A stretch of 64,000 nt of DNA, taken from positions 2,108,001-2,172,000 of the forward strand of contig JARKIF010000008.1 of the NCBI GenBank assembly GCA_029378245.1. Direction: 5' to 3'. Numbering within the stretch: the stretch's first letter is position 1; every line of letters begins with the position of its first letter. The translations under genes were made by a program, and so were the position numbers. Below, piece after piece: positions 35,383-47,468 of the stretch. The DNA is from Roridomyces roridus (taxonomy: Eukaryota > Basidiomycota > Agaricomycetes > Agaricales > Mycenaceae). The notes beneath the pieces are model-generated. The model worked only from the letters and a program-made list of their open reading frames with translations, made no database searches and was not told the origin of the DNA.

Positions 35383-36142
35383 ATTACAGCCTATCCGAGC
35401 GATCGTGTTTGTCCAAGGGCCGTCTCCTCAAGCCAGGTGAGTGATAGGATGCCAACGGCTGAGGTAGAAAGCGAGGAGAAAACAGAGGAAGGACAAAATC
35501 ACAACACCATGTAACAGCTCAGACCAATTGGGGCACAAAAGGAAACGTGAAATGCGTGTTATTAAGGCTTACAGCGAAGAACAGGTCGTTTTTATCTACG
35601 GCGGGTCGTATTTGCGGGAAGAACGACGCGATTCCATGAACGACGGGGATGTCACTTTTGAGGATTCTCGGGTGGAACGACGACGACGACGGAATTCGTG
35701 GATGTCAAGTAGCTTCAGAGCGTTGGGATGGCGCATTTCCCGAGAGAGAGGGGGGAAGAGCCAGAGGCCACTGCCCGAGAGGAGTAGGTAGAGTGGACGC
35801 GCTTGTTTGTGCAAGCGTGCCCAAACGTCAAGAAGCTGGACGACGACCTACCAAACACGTTATACCGCCTGGATTTTGGCACGGTTTTGACTCAGTTGGG
35901 TTTAAAAGCATGTATTCACTCTGGAGCTCGGATTTCAAGCGAGAGGAACGGTGGACTATCGAGAATGAGCTGACCCAAAGCGAGCCTGCGATCTGATTGG
36001 CTGATATCCCTCTTACGTGACCCGTCTCTTTTGTATGTTTAGATCGTTTATCCCAACTGTCAAGTTGCAACTGTCCTGGCAACGAAATTGCAGCAGTGCT
36101 GGCAATAAATGAACCTCCATACCACCCCGCAGTCTTTCCTGC
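35383..36142. other. Intergenic, no gene seen
   Basis: Between the Helitron gene start and the next F-box-like gene. It should contain the RepHel promoter and the Helitron 5' end (an outward TC terminus), neither of which could be pinpointed. Confidence 0.4.
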
Positions 36143-37296
36143 ATGAACGCTCTTGGGATTCAAGAAATCGTCGACTGCTGCCTCGATTTCCTCCACGACC
36201 CGACCGACTTGCGGACCTGCGCACTTGTAGGACCTCTCTGGACTTGCGCAGCGCGGAGACATTTATTCCACAACCTCCGTTTCGATTTGCAGGACGGAAG
36301 AAATCGTTTGGATGGATTATCCCGCTCGAATAGGTTCACCGGATTTCGGTTCGTTCGGAAATTACAATTCAACACGAGTTGTATCTGCGACGCGTTCCTT
36401 TCCATGATTCCGACTTTCACTGGCCTACAACAAATCTGCGTCTCGGGCACCCGCCCTGAACCTCTGGATACCGCAGCCCTATCCGCACTCCTAAGTCTAC
36501 CCACTCTCACCTGCGTCGCAATATCCTGCGTCTTCCAAGATATATCTGCGTTTATACAGATTTGGATAGGGTGCTCGCAGAGCATTAGGCACTTGGAGCT
36601 CAGCTGCCCCATTCTCGGGCTCAACCACCCCTGGTCGGTGCCTGGCGCGCACTCAGCAGCTAGCATCAAACTCGACTCGTTGCGTCTCCTGAACGCAAAA
36701 TCCGTACTCCCATGGCTTGTCACAAACTGCCCGTTCTCCTTCCAAAAAACTCAGCAGATTGGAAGTGGGTACCCACAGCGAGATATTAAGCTGGGGCGTA
36801 ATCGACCCAGAAACAATCCAGGTTTTTCAATTCACCGCCATATCCGTGAGTGATTCCCTCTTCGCGATGAATTCTTTGTTCAATGATGCCACAGACCCAC
36901 GCCCCCATCGACCTCGGTCGATTCACGCGACTCCGCCATCTAATCGTCCGCATCTCCGGCGACGACCCAGTCCAAATGGCCGTCAACACCTTCTCCACAG
37001 CGCACACTACACACCGTGACCTCACATCCATACTCGTCTTCCCCACCTCCACCTCTCCCTCCGGCTTATCCCAGCTCGACGACAGTCTCACCCAGATTTC
37101 CACCTTATCACGCGTCGAGGTCCGGATGGATCGCGCGAGGCGGGGTATACCCGGTTTTGTGGAAGAGATGTTTCCTGGATTGGCTACGCGGGGCTTGTTG
37201 TCGGGCAGGGGCCGGGGGGCTTCGAATTCTCAGCCTCCCGGGCCATCGCCATTGATCGGGGGCCTTGACGAGGATTCCGACTGTCAGCAGCTGTAG
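36143..37296 (+). CDS. F-box-like/LRR protein, third family member (frameshift at A6)
   Basis: Related to the pair at 21-23.5 kb: MNALGIQEIVDCCLDFLHDP, then TCALVGPLWTCAARRHLFHN, forms the F-box-like start, with an LRR-like body and one late intron. The frame changes at the A6 run 36744-36749 (NCPFSF, then KKLSRLEVGTHSEILSWG in the other frame). One indel there restores continuity up to VFQFTAIS, after which a GT..AG intron of about 40 nt leads to THAPIDLGRFTRLRHLIV and the stop at 37296. Either a young pseudogene or a homopolymer error. F-box Cys/Trp positions are partly degenerate. Confidence 0.7.
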
Positions 37297-38082
37297 TCTC
37301 CAATCTACATCTACTGGCCGCTCAATGGATCCGAACTCCATGTACTTATAGCGACCGATGGATATGGGAGGGCGTGGGATGGATCCAGTGGCTTGGACCG
37401 CCGCCGGTGTATTCCTGCGTTTAATTCTGAATCCGAGTCGAGAGTGAATTGTATTATTTCGAGCTCGTTCTTTGCGACTGACGACGCGGGTGGATCTCCC
37501 GTGGGTAGTATCTAGGAACGCGCCGCGACGCGTCCGTTTAGCCGACTAGTGCATGATGTGGCATGACCGAGGGTGACCGCGAGTCCTTGAAGGCCCTCTT
37601 CCGATCGAAGCATCATCACCATCAGAAAGATATCGGTTGTAACCACCCACTGTATACATCCTATCGTGCACTAGGCCGCCGTAACGCAATGTGTAGATTG
37701 AATGTATGGTATATTATACAGTGTAGTGCTCCGACCGAGAGGGTTTGTAAATTTAGGAACTGGCATGATGCATGCATGTCATCTCCATCTCCATCTCCAT
37801 CTCCACGCAAAAATATGTAGACCTTGAACCCGAGATGCAGAACAGAGCAATACAGCAGCACGTTACACAATGATAAGCAGTAGCAATGAAGAAATAAAGG
37901 GTCCCAGGGCCCCAGCAGAGGTATCCACCACCACTATATAATGCACAACGCACACAAGTCGTCGTCGACGACGATTAGATATTAATCCTGCCCTGAGAAC
38001 GATGTGAGGTCGTGTACGAGGTGCAAGACGAACGAAGGAACGCACCTTGACATTAACCCGAGCAACCGACCATTTGCAAACA
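37297..38082. other. Intergenic with CATCTC microsatellite
   Basis: No coding feature. A (CATCTC)n/(CTCCAT)n stretch lies at about 37779-37806, in the 3' flank of the membrane SH3 gene. Confidence 0.6.
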
Positions 38083-39234
38083 CTAGATCCTCACCCCCAG
38101 ACTGCTCGTCCGTCTCGAATCACGGCTGCTGCTGTTATTGACAGCGAGCGAGCTGCCACGATTCAGACACTCGAGGGGCACCATGCCCTGCTCGCCACGC
38201 GTATTCGCACAGAGCGCCCACCCATCGTCGAATTCCGAGACGACGCGCACGACTTCCCCGGTGGTGATGGACAGCTCGTCGGGGAGCGTGGGGATAAACT
38301 CGTAGACCACCGCCGCAGAGGAGGAGCCAGCTGCACCCGCCGAGAAGGGCATTGGCGGCGGAACGGGGTTATTATACGAGGATGGAGGGGGAGTCGGCAT
38401 GGTTCCCATTAGACTCTGATTCTGCAGCTGGGCGAAGGAGACGCCAGGGGACATGGACGTCTGCATCATGCCACCAGCTGGAGTAGCAGCAGTACCCATC
38501 GGCCGCGCGGGCTGCCACGTACTCTGTCTCTGCCTGCGGTTACGAATTGCGCGCTGGCGGATGAAGAAGAGCAGGGCGCCCAGGAGGAGGATGACGCAGG
38601 CGATGGTAATGCCAACGATAGCACCGGTGGGCAGGCTGTGGTCGGTGCTGACGCCTGACACACCATTTCGATCAGCGGCGGCGCTGTTTGTGCCTGGAGG
38701 GCTGGCGATGGCTGATGCCACTGGCTGGCTGGGAGTAGCTGGAGTGAGAGCGGGGGGAGCAGAGGGAGCAGAGGGAGCTGCTGGAGCAGAGGGAACTGCT
38801 GGAGCAGAGGGAGCAGCAGGGGTCGTGTCCGTCGGCAGAGCAGGCGGAATGCTGTCGCTCGAGGAGGTCTGGGAGGCAGAGGTAAGCAGGCTAGTGCTCG
38901 TGGTCGTGTCAGGGTTCACAGGGAACGTCCGGGTAATGGTAATAGGGCCTGTGAAGGTAGTTCCACCGATAACTAAATCTCTTGGAAGTAGTAGGTCGTC
39001 TCGTGCAAGTCGCTTCTTGTGCCGTGCCCGGTCAACGGGCAGACGTCGCATGTTGGAGTGCATCATGTGGGAAGGAATGGAAGGGACAGCGCCAGGGCTG
39101 AGAAAGCTGCGACCTCCGAAGACGGGGGAGGCAGCAAAGAGAAAGTGACCAAAAAGTACAGAGAAGAGAAAGGAGGGCCTGGGAGACCAAATCAAATCAA
39201 GCCCACTCGGTGACAAATATATCTCACTTGGCAA
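38083..39234 (-). CDS. Single-pass membrane protein with C-terminal SH3 domain
   Basis: Up to 383 residues, one exon. From the N-terminus: a basic stretch (RRLPVDRARHKKRLARDD), a Ser/Thr/Ala/Pro-rich presumably O-glycosylated ectodomain with PSAPAAPSAPSAPPA repeats, and a transmembrane helix (GAIVGITIACVILLLGALLF). A basic juxtamembrane segment (RQRAIRNRRQR) and a Pro-rich linker follow, then an SH3 domain (VVYEFIPTLPDELSITTGEV, with DDGWALC and MVPLECL). The layout resembles fungal Fus1/Sho1-type scaffold proteins of the cortex, binding Pro-rich partners. The start is uncertain: the Met in MMHSNMRRL (about 39066) may be the real one, since the first 56 residues are not conserved-looking. Confidence 0.75.
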   Translation of the reverse strand: MPSEIYLSPSGLDLIWSPRPSFLFSVLFGHFLFAASPVFGGRSFLSPGAVPSIPSHMMHSNMRRLPVDRARHKKRLARDDLLLPRDLVIGGTTFTGPITITRTFPVNPDTTTSTSLLTSASQTSSSDSIPPALPTDTTPAAPSAPAVPSAPAAPSAPSAPPALTPATPSQPVASAIASPPGTNSAAADRNGVSGVSTDHSLPTGAIVGITIACVILLLGALLFFIRQRAIRNRRQRQSTWQPARPMGTAATPAGGMMQTSMSPGVSFAQLQNQSLMGTMPTPPPSSYNNPVPPPMPFSAGAAGSSSAAVVYEFIPTLPDELSITTGEVVRVVSEFDDGWALCANTRGEQGMVPLECLNRGSSLAVNNSSSRDSRRTSSLGVRI

Positions 39235-39748
39235 CTGCCAAACCCCAACGTCCGAGATCTCACTCTATGAAACCAGGCCCCCTGGCGCATCAGGATAGCA
39301 TCAAGGGCCCACACATGCAACACGAACTGCCAGTGAAGACGCCGCTGCACGCCGTAGAGCTCTCAAAACATGTCGTCACTACGACGTGGAACTTGACGAC
39401 AGCAATTCAATGGCCTTTTAACTCTTCTTGGTACATCCCGCCGCCCACAACACCCGGACGTCTGTCTGTCTCTACAAATGCCTCGAGCGGTGTTAGCGTA
39501 CAATGAATCTGAATCACTGATGAGCAGACCGAGGAAGCGATGGCGGTGGTCGATTGCCGGGATGGCAGCATGCGCCGCCGACAGTTCTTCCTGACACTGT
39601 TCGGAGTCGGCGGGAGTGGAGATGCGGTCTTCAATAATACTTCGAGTCTTGTAATAGCAGTATCTCGCTTTCCAAGTAGCAGTTGAACGAGAACAATAAT
39701 TTTGGAATCAAACACCGGATCAAAACGCTCTTTCTTCCAACCACAACA
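39235..39748. other. Divergent promoter region
   Basis: About 510 bp between the divergent membrane SH3 gene and the acetyltransferase gene. No supportable coding or RNA feature. Confidence 0.5.
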
Positions 39749-40589
<841 letters not shown>

Positions 40590-41453
40590 ATTGAATCTGT
40601 ACGTGGTGCTTCGAGGGCTGTAGACTAAATGCGGGTATATACAAAAAACGAAAACGAAAACGATATACATACCTATCGGCAAGGGACTGCCGCCGAACGC
40701 CGTTGATGGTCAAAGTAACAGTCACATTCAATTCCCAAGGGGAAGGCATGATGGCGCATCAATTACGATTCACCGCCATCAACACCGTCAAGATAATTCA
40801 CCGTGCGCCTCTCTGTACTTGAAATACACATTTAATTGGCAAATTCATCCTGGGATATCTTCCGGGGCTTAGTGAACTGTCCCTGGGCATCATCCAGGCA
40901 TTCAGCACTGAGTTTTAAATCAGATACCACAACATACGGCGCAATACCCCAAGCTCTCGTCATCAGTGCCGACGGCCGCAAAACGAGAATGATCGAAGGC
41001 CGAGGCTGCCTATTATAGCGCGCACAAGAACTTCAGGCATCCAAGAGCTTCTCCCGGCAATCAATGGGATTGAAGATGTATATTGAGCTATCATGGCATA
41101 GGATACAGGGAGGGGTACCGGTAGGCAGAAAGCACCAGTAGTGGGACAGTGCCACGGACGCGCGTCGCGACTCGCGAGGAGCAAGTGACGGGCATGAGCT
41201 AAGCGTCGGGAACCCAGCCTTTCGGTACCGAGACGTAAGCGAAGCGTGACCGGAACACGGGGCAGCCGTGTGATACGGCCGATCGTTGCCGATTTTCGTT
41301 TTCGCTTTTCGTTTATACCGACTAAATGCCAGTAGCCAATTCTGTCAAACGGAACTTCTACGGCGAAGTTTCGGTTCCGTTGCATCGGCCGATTGAGAGC
41401 GATTAATAAAAGGCCGACATGTATCTTCGGGAAAGCGTCACCGCTATCTCTAC
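40590..41453. other. Spacer before methyltransferase array
   Basis: No gene recognised. It holds AAAACG repeats (about 40643-40661) and their inverse (TTTTCGCTTTTCG about 41297), then promoter sequence of the first array gene. Confidence 0.5.
41404..41413 (+). promoter_or_regulatory. TATA-like element shared by the methyltransferase array
   Basis: TAATAAAAGG, 50 bp upstream of the copy A ATG. Equivalent sites: TACTAAAAGG at 43046-43055 (B), 46092-46101 (C) and 57954-57963 (F), and TAATAAAAGG near 59935 (G). All lie 47-65 bp before the start codon and are followed by GGCNGNGCTG-like sequence. Copy D has ATAAATAG instead. Probably the core promoter, kept through the duplications. Confidence 0.55.
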
Positions 41454-42701
41454 ATGCCCCCGAGCGAATATCTCCTACCGGTGCGTATTGGTTTCACTCA
41501 TTCTCTTTATAATTATTGTGTATCTCATGATACCGCTGGGCAGAGCGTAAGCGGCAACGCAGAAGAAGTGGCTCGGTATGTTTACCCACAACTGCTCCTT
41601 TGGCATCGGCATTTCATGGCCTTCAAGCCTGGATGATGTGCACGATGCTTTTCGCGAGTATTTCGACGGCGGATTGTGTGCGTTTCAGTTGAAGAACGAG
41701 CGCCCGCAAAGGGTGTTGGAATTAGGGTTGGTCGTTTCCATCCGTTCAACTCGTTAGCATCTAACGATACTATTCGTGTAGTTGTGGAAGTGGAGCTTGG
41801 TACTGACACACGTAGTTTCCTTCCGGCAAGAGCTCTCTCATCCTACTTAATTCAGGGCAATCCAAGCTGCGATCGAGTTTCCGCAAGCCCAAGTCGTAGC
41901 GGTGGACATTTCTCCGCTTCCGGCGCACCGGTGAGCGAACTCTAGTAATGCGCAACTGGGATGCATATCGTTGACATTATTCTCAGCGTACTGCCCGACA
42001 ACATGTCCTTCCAGTTCGTGGATTTGAGAGAAGAACTGCCGTTTGAAAGGGAGTCGTTCGACATTGTGCATGCCCGCATGGTCATGGTCAATGTGAGTGC
42101 ACTCTAGAACCACCCGTTTTTCAGCTTCAGGAAACCTAAAATTGTGTAAAAGGTCCCCAACACCAAAGAAGTGATTCACAAAGCGGCACGGCTCGTCAAG
42201 CCCGGAGGGTTGTTGTTACTCGATGAACCGGACTACAAGAGTATGTTGAACACCGGAGGGCCGGCAGTCCAGCGCTGCGTCTACAAGATAATGGAACTTT
42301 GGAACATCTTTGGCTCCGATCTCCAGATGGGGAGGAAGTTGCAGGGTATTCTCGCAGAGAGTAGCTGGTTTTCGGACATTCAGGTCGACAAGATAGCTAT
42401 TCCGTTGTGGGGATGCATTCATAGTGAGCACCTGTCTCTGTCTGAATCTTAGGACATCATAATCATTTTTGCAGACGAACGCCTGAACAAGCTTGGCCTT
42501 CGGAGAAAGGTATTTGCGCAAAGATTTGTTATGGCTGCAGGAGCGCGTCTTGCAGGAGAAGGCTTGACCGAGGAAATGGTCCAGGGCTTCGTGAAGGAAG
42601 TGAATGGAGTGGGATCCACAGTTGTATGCGATTTTTATTTCTGTGCAGCGCGGAAGGGTGTTTCGGCGGAGTTGGACGCGCCGAAGCTCGAGGGGATTTG
42701 A
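41454..42701 (+). CDS. SAM-dependent methyltransferase, array copy A
   Basis: Class I Rossmann methyltransferase of about 290 residues, built from about eight exons joined by short introns. Exon 1 encodes only MPPSEYLLP (41454-41480). Joined motifs: SVSGNAEEVAR, HDAFREYFDGGLCAFQLKNE, LELGCGSGAWAIQAAIEF (motif I), QVVAVDISPLPAHR (post-I acidic), SFDIVHARMVMVN (motif II/III), VKPGGLLLLDE, then AGARLAGEGLTEEMVQGFV and a DFYFCAARKG tail. The CGSGAW codons are split over two introns. Substrate unknown; family-level assignment only (Methyltransf_11/25-type). Stop TGA 42699-42701. First member of the same-strand array, with no obvious defect. Confidence 0.8.
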
Positions 42702-43102
42702 ACAGGGAAACTACTAGATGTACGTGGTGCTTCGAGAATCGAATGGTGTACTAACTACGAGGTAGCCGTAGTAAATCCAAAGGAACTAGCACAATCAAGT
42801 CTATCAAGCTGCTTCATTTCCTCTTTGACTTGAACGTTTCCCAATCCTGTCGATTTCGGTTACCAACTAGAGTGGAGGCCGACTCAACAGCGAGCTGACG
42901 ACCGAATCCTGTCCTTCTGGCAACCGTCTAGTGCCTTTTACACCGTCCGGGCCACCATAGTCCCTTCAATAGAGTAAGTGAAGCAGCTCGCCATACTTAG
43001 GCAGTCACGGGCTATAGGTGGTCATATGGGACCACCGAAATCGAGTACTAAAAGGCTGAGCTGCCTCCTCGGAAGGGCCATCCAATATCGACGGCGTTCT
43101 CC
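42702..43102. promoter_or_regulatory. Intergenic spacer A-B, duplicated with the genes
   Basis: Begins with the common 3' flank GGTGCTTCGAGAATCGAATG and continues to a promoter block (AGTGGAGGCCGACTCAACA, CTTTTACACCGTC, GGTCATATGGGACCACCG). This block recurs, diverged, before copies C, F and upstream of the 51.9-kb transposon. The duplication unit therefore includes flanking regulatory DNA. Confidence 0.6.
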
Positions 43103-44595
43103 ATGCCCCCAGCCACACCACTGCCGGCACCGGAGCGCATCGACTCGGAGGTATATCTAGAACTCTTACCGGTGAGTTTCGCTCGGTCCTATGGATTATT
43201 GTTTACATCTCTTGGCAGGGTGTAAGCGACAACGAAAACGAAGTGGCTCGGTATGTTCACCCACACTATTCCCTTGATACGTTCATCACCTTCGAATTCA
43301 AGCCTAAATGCTATGCACAACGCTTTCCACGAGTATTTCAAGGGTGGGCTATGCGCATTCAAGTTGAAGAACGAGCGGCCGCAGAGGGTATTGGAATTAG
43401 GGTCGGTCGTTTCCGAATGCGAAGTTCATTCGGCATCTCATAATAATAATATTCGTCTAGTTGTGGGACTGGAGCCTGGTACCGTGTTGTTTCCTGGCGA
43501 TCAAAGCCCTCTTATCCTGATACAGGGCAGTCCAAGCTGCAATCGAGTTTCCGGAAGCGCAGGTAGTGGCGGTGGACATTTCTCCTCTTCCAGCGCACCG
43601 GTGAGTAGTCTCTACGCATATGAAGGGGTCGAGGTTGACATTTTACTCAGTGTCCTGCCCGATAATATGAACTTCCAACTCGTGGATTTGAGAGCAGACC
43701 TGCCGTTTGAAAGGGAATCATTCGACATTGTGCATGCACGCATGGTCATGATGCACGTAAGTTCACCCAACGTGCAGCTCCCTGAGGCTAAGAAATGTAT
43801 CAAGATTCCCAACGCGAAACACCTAATCACAAGGGTTGCTCAACTTGTCAAACCTGGTGGTTTGTTAATACTTCACGACCCGGCAAGCAAGACTTTGTTG
43901 GAGACCGGAGGGCCGGCAGTACGGCACTGTGTCAAAGAGCTCGTGGAACTATGGAAGATGTCTGGCGCCGATCCCGACATGGGCGAGAAGTTCCAGAGTA
44001 TCCTCGCAGAGACTGGCTGGTTTTCGGAAATCCAAGTTGAAAAGATCGCCATTCCGCTGGGGGGATGTATTCATGGTGAGCATTTATCTCTCTGAATCCC
44101 AGTAGTTTGCTGACTTTATATTGCTTCGACTCTTGAGACGAGCGACTCTACAAACTTGGCTTGATTAACAAGGTATTTCTGCAAAGATTTATTATGGCCG
44201 CAGGGGCGCGTCTTGCTGCAGCTGGGCATGGATTGACAGAGGAAATGGTTCAGAGCTGCGTGGAAGAATTGGATCAAGTGGGATGCACCGCCGTATGGGA
44301 TTTTTATTCCTGTGCGGCGCGAAGGGGCGGTTTGGCGGAGTTGCATCACGAAATGTGGAGATTCGTTGCCGAGCATTGCAACGATCGCAATGCGACCAAA
44401 ATGCCCGGCATGACTAAAATCATGCCGTCTGCTCATCCGGCCTTGCAATTAACCTCGGGTGCCGAAAAGCTTGGCAGAAGCCGTAGATTGGGCACGTTGG
44501 CAGGCCATTGCAATGCCTTGCAAACCTTTCTGTACCAGGCATTCATTCCTCATTCCACCTGTATTGCCCTTTTGGATTACTCAATTATCTCATGA
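43103..44595 (+). CDS. SAM-dependent methyltransferase, array copy B with transposon-derived tail
   Basis: Same exon plan as copy A. MPPATPLPAPERIDSEVYLE starts the protein; motif I reads CGTGAW; AQVVAVDISPLPAHR, FERESFDIVHARMVMMH and KPGGLLILHD follow. The last exon reads AGARLAAAGHGLTEEMVQ and DFYSCAARRGGLAEL, then runs at 44344 into unrelated sequence instead of the family tail. This adds about 84 residues before a stop at 44593-44595. The displaced original 3' end is found at 45552-45604. The catalytic domain is complete, so a functional protein with a replaced C-terminus is possible. Confidence 0.75.
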
Positions 44596-45551
44596 ATCAT
44601 GCTCGACACAATACGAAGAATGGCAGAAAAAATGTATTATTATCTGAAGTACACAATGAAGCAGACATAAAATAGCCTAAGAGAACGACGGGGAGTGCCG
44701 GAGGGAGGGGGGAGAGACCAAAGAACTTGTATGTAGCACCAAATGGAGAAATTGTCGGCTCTTGCAGCTTCTTGATGCAGGTTTCCATGGAGGCCCGACA
44801 ACGACAACGAACACGAAGACTGGAGAGGACGAGGCTGGACGAGGACTTGCGAGGACCGCGGGCAGTCCTGGAAGAGCAACAAGCGGTGCATACAACTGAC
44901 AGCCATGCAGAGGTCTTGGAATTGCAGAATCAGCCACGACAATCTTCGGTCTTCCAGGTTACGGGAGCCTTGATAGCTTGAGGCAAGCTTGAAGGGTGCG
45001 GCTTCGGCAGGAGGACTTGGCCTGAGGGGCGAGGGTGGTTGGGGGAGGCTACGCAGGGGAGTGCATGGGTATGGTGGTGGACAGGAAGCAAGAGGCGATG
45101 GTTTGCGGCCTTTGGCTGATGAATCTTGATATAGACACAGCAGTGATCATAATCACGCCGTGGATGCCCGATCCAATTCACTTGGTGCGGCACGACTTGG
45201 TACACCTCGTAGTACCACTCCACGCTACGGGGCAGCTCAGGCTTTTGAGGTTCTAAGTCTCCGAGGCTCATACTACTCATTTGTGTGGACAGCACAGATT
45301 TTCGGCAAGAATTAGTAACAGTCACTCGTGTATACTATATTATTATGTAGTCCGCGCCCAAAGGCACATTCATTCTGGCACAGTTTGCAGCAATATGCAA
45401 TTGGCTGACAAGCCTGCCGATATTCGAGAATCATGCCAGGCACTTCCGAGGGCATTGCAATGGCAACGGCAGCGTTCCGATCGTATTGGAAGGAAGCATC
45501 ACGATGTTACGTTTCAGCCGGTATCAGCAAGATTTCCCCGATTTGCTGATG
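44344..45551. mobile_element. 1.2-kb insertion in last exon of copy B
   Basis: Inserted between GCGGAGTTG and TGGACGTTCGAG, which are contiguous in sister copies. Ends are weakly inverted (CATCACGAAATGTGGAG at the left; the complement of the right end begins CATCAGCAAATCGGGG). The target duplication is at most TG/TTG. A minus-strand frame inside (MSSMSLGDLEPQKPELPRSV, then EWYYEVYQVVPHQVNWIGHP) looks protein-like but is not recognised and could be captured sequence. Superfamily unknown. Confidence 0.6.
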
Positions 45552-45604
45552 TGGACGTTCGAGATTCTTCGAGAAGCTTTTCTCCGAGGCTCCAAGGGAT
45601 TTGA
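45552..45604 (+). pseudogene. Displaced 3' end of methyltransferase copy B
   Basis: TGGACGTTCGAGATTCTTCG and the following bases match the tail of the other copies (compare GGACGCTCGAGACACTGGCT in copy H), ending in a TGA and the usual 3' flank with GGTGCTTCGAGAATCG. It is cut off from its gene by the 1.2-kb insertion. Confidence 0.7.
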
Positions 45605-45941
45605 ACAGGGGGACTAGATGTGCGTGGTGCTTCGAGAATCGACTGGTGTGGTAACTGCGAGGTGGCTGTATTAGTAGATCAACGGCACTTGCACAACCAA
45701 GTCTATTAAACTTCCTCTTTGACTTGGACGCTTCCCAATCCTGTCTTTTCGGTTGCGTTTCGGCTACCATTGAGTCTAGAGTGGAGGCCAACTGAACACA
45801 GAACGAGACGAACTTACGAACGGATCTCGACCTTCTGGTGCCTTTTACACCGTCTGTACTGCCTGCAACAGAGTAACCGAAGCGTCTGGTCATAAATAGG
45901 TAGTCACGGCTCATCAGTGGCCGTATGGAACACCGAGTAAG

Positions 45942-46055
45942 GTTGATCACGGTCCAGGGTATGCGCCCGCGGATTCGAACCCGGGGTACATGTGGGTACG
46001 GGTACGGGCTGGCCCGCTCAAATATTAATCAGTCGCCGCCCAGGGAGCCAGATGT
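45942..46055. repeat. ~110-bp insertion in copy C promoter, B-box-like motif
   Basis: Sequence absent from the equivalent copy B promoter. It contains GGATTCGAACCC (complement of a tRNA B-box) and GGGTACGGGTACGGGC. It is bordered by similar 20-bp sequences (GTGGCCGTATGGAACACCGA and GTGGTCATATGGGACCACCG), which could be a diverged target duplication. SINE-like is one guess. Confidence 0.3.
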
Positions 46056-46142
46056 GGTCATATGGGACCACCGATGCGGTTCAAATCGGAGTACTAAAAG
46101 GCCAGTGAGCTGAAGGGCTATCCAATATCGACGGTTTCGTCC

Positions 46143-47362
46143 ATGTCCCCAGCAACACCGCTGCCGACACCCGAGCACATCGACTCGGAGGTATATCTAG
46201 AACTCTTACCAGTCAGTTTCACTCGTTTCTATGGATTATTATTGACATCGCTTGGCAGAGTGTCAGCGAAAACGAAAACGAAGTGGCTCGGTATGTTCAC
46301 CCACACTGCTCCTTTGATACGTTCATCGCCCCCAAGCCTAGATGCTATGCACCACGCTTTGCACGAATATTTCGATGGTGGATTATGCGTATTTCAGTTG
46401 CAGGACGAGAGGCCGCAAAGGATATTGGAATTGGGGTCGGTGGTTTCCGAATCCGAAGTTCATGGGCTTATTTTTCCAGTTGTGGGAGTGGAGCTTGGTA
46501 CTACGCGGTTTCGATAAGCGCTCTCTCATGTTCTTTTAGGGCAATCCAAGCTGCGATCGATTTTCCGGAAGCGCAAGTAATAGCGGTGGACATTTCTCCT
46601 CTTCCAGCGCACCGGTCAGTAATCTAATCTCAAACTGCACGACGTTCATGTTTATTCTCAGTGTACTGCCCGATAACATGGTTTTTGAGCTATTGGATTT
46701 GAGAGAAAACTTACCCTTTGAGAGGGAATCATTCGACATTGTGCATGCACGCATGGTCATGATGCACGTAAGTTCACGCGAGCCTGTGCAGCTCCCTAAG
46801 ACTGAAAACCGTCACGTCAAAGGTTCCCAACGCGAAGGACCTAGTTAAAAGGGTTGCCCAACTTGTCAAGTCCGGGGGTTTATTGTTACTCGATGACGTG
46901 GATAACAAGACTTGGTCAGACACTGCAGGGCCGGCAGTACGGCCCTGTGTCGACAAGCTGATGGAACTATGGAAGATGTCCGGTGCTGAACCTGAGTTGG
47001 GTAGAAAGTTTCAGTATATCCTCGCAGAGACTAGCTGGTTTTCGGAAATTCAAGTCGAAAAGATCGCCATTCCCTTGGGGGGGTGCATTCATGGTGGGTA
47101 TATCCTTTAATCTCAGTAGTTTGCTGAATTTATATTGTTTTTAGACGAGCGACTCAACAAACTTGGCCTGATTAGCAAACTATTTTTGCAAAGATTTGTT
47201 ATGGTCGCAGGGGCACGTCTTGCTGGAGAAGGCTTGACCGAGGAAATGGTCCAGAGCTGCGTGAAGGAACTGGATCAAGTGGGATGCACCGCTGTATGGG
47301 ATTTTTATTCCTGTGCGGCGCGGAGGGGTGTTTTGGCGGAGTTGGACGCGCAAGAGTACTAG
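46143..47362 (+). CDS. SAM-dependent methyltransferase, array copy C
   Basis: Exon plan as copies A and B; closest to B (MSPATPLPTPEHIDSEVYLE). Joined motifs: SVSENENEVAR, LDAMHHALHEYFDGGLCVFQ, CGSGAW over two introns, QVIAVDISPLPAHR, FERESFDIVHARMVMMH, VKSGGLLLLDDVDNKT. Note KSGG where other copies have KPGG. The last exon has GARLAGEGLTEEMVQSCV and DFYSCAARRGVLAELDAQEY, with stop at 47360-47362, earlier than the copy H tail because of a local frame difference. The LINE insertion begins about 100 bp after the stop. Confidence 0.8.
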
Positions 47363-47468
47363 TCAGGCTTTTCGGGAAGCTTGTCGCCGAAGCTCGAAGT
47401 ATGTGCGTGGTGCTTCGAGAATGGATCTAGACTAACTTCTATGTCCATACATCAGACTTTTGACATCT

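Noticed and set aside
44930..45325. Minus-strand protein-like frame inside the copy B insertion as an independent gene
   Set aside because: The N-terminal part looks coding, but downstream sequence is low-complexity, no family was recognised and it sits in a mobile insert; kept only as a note under the insertion.
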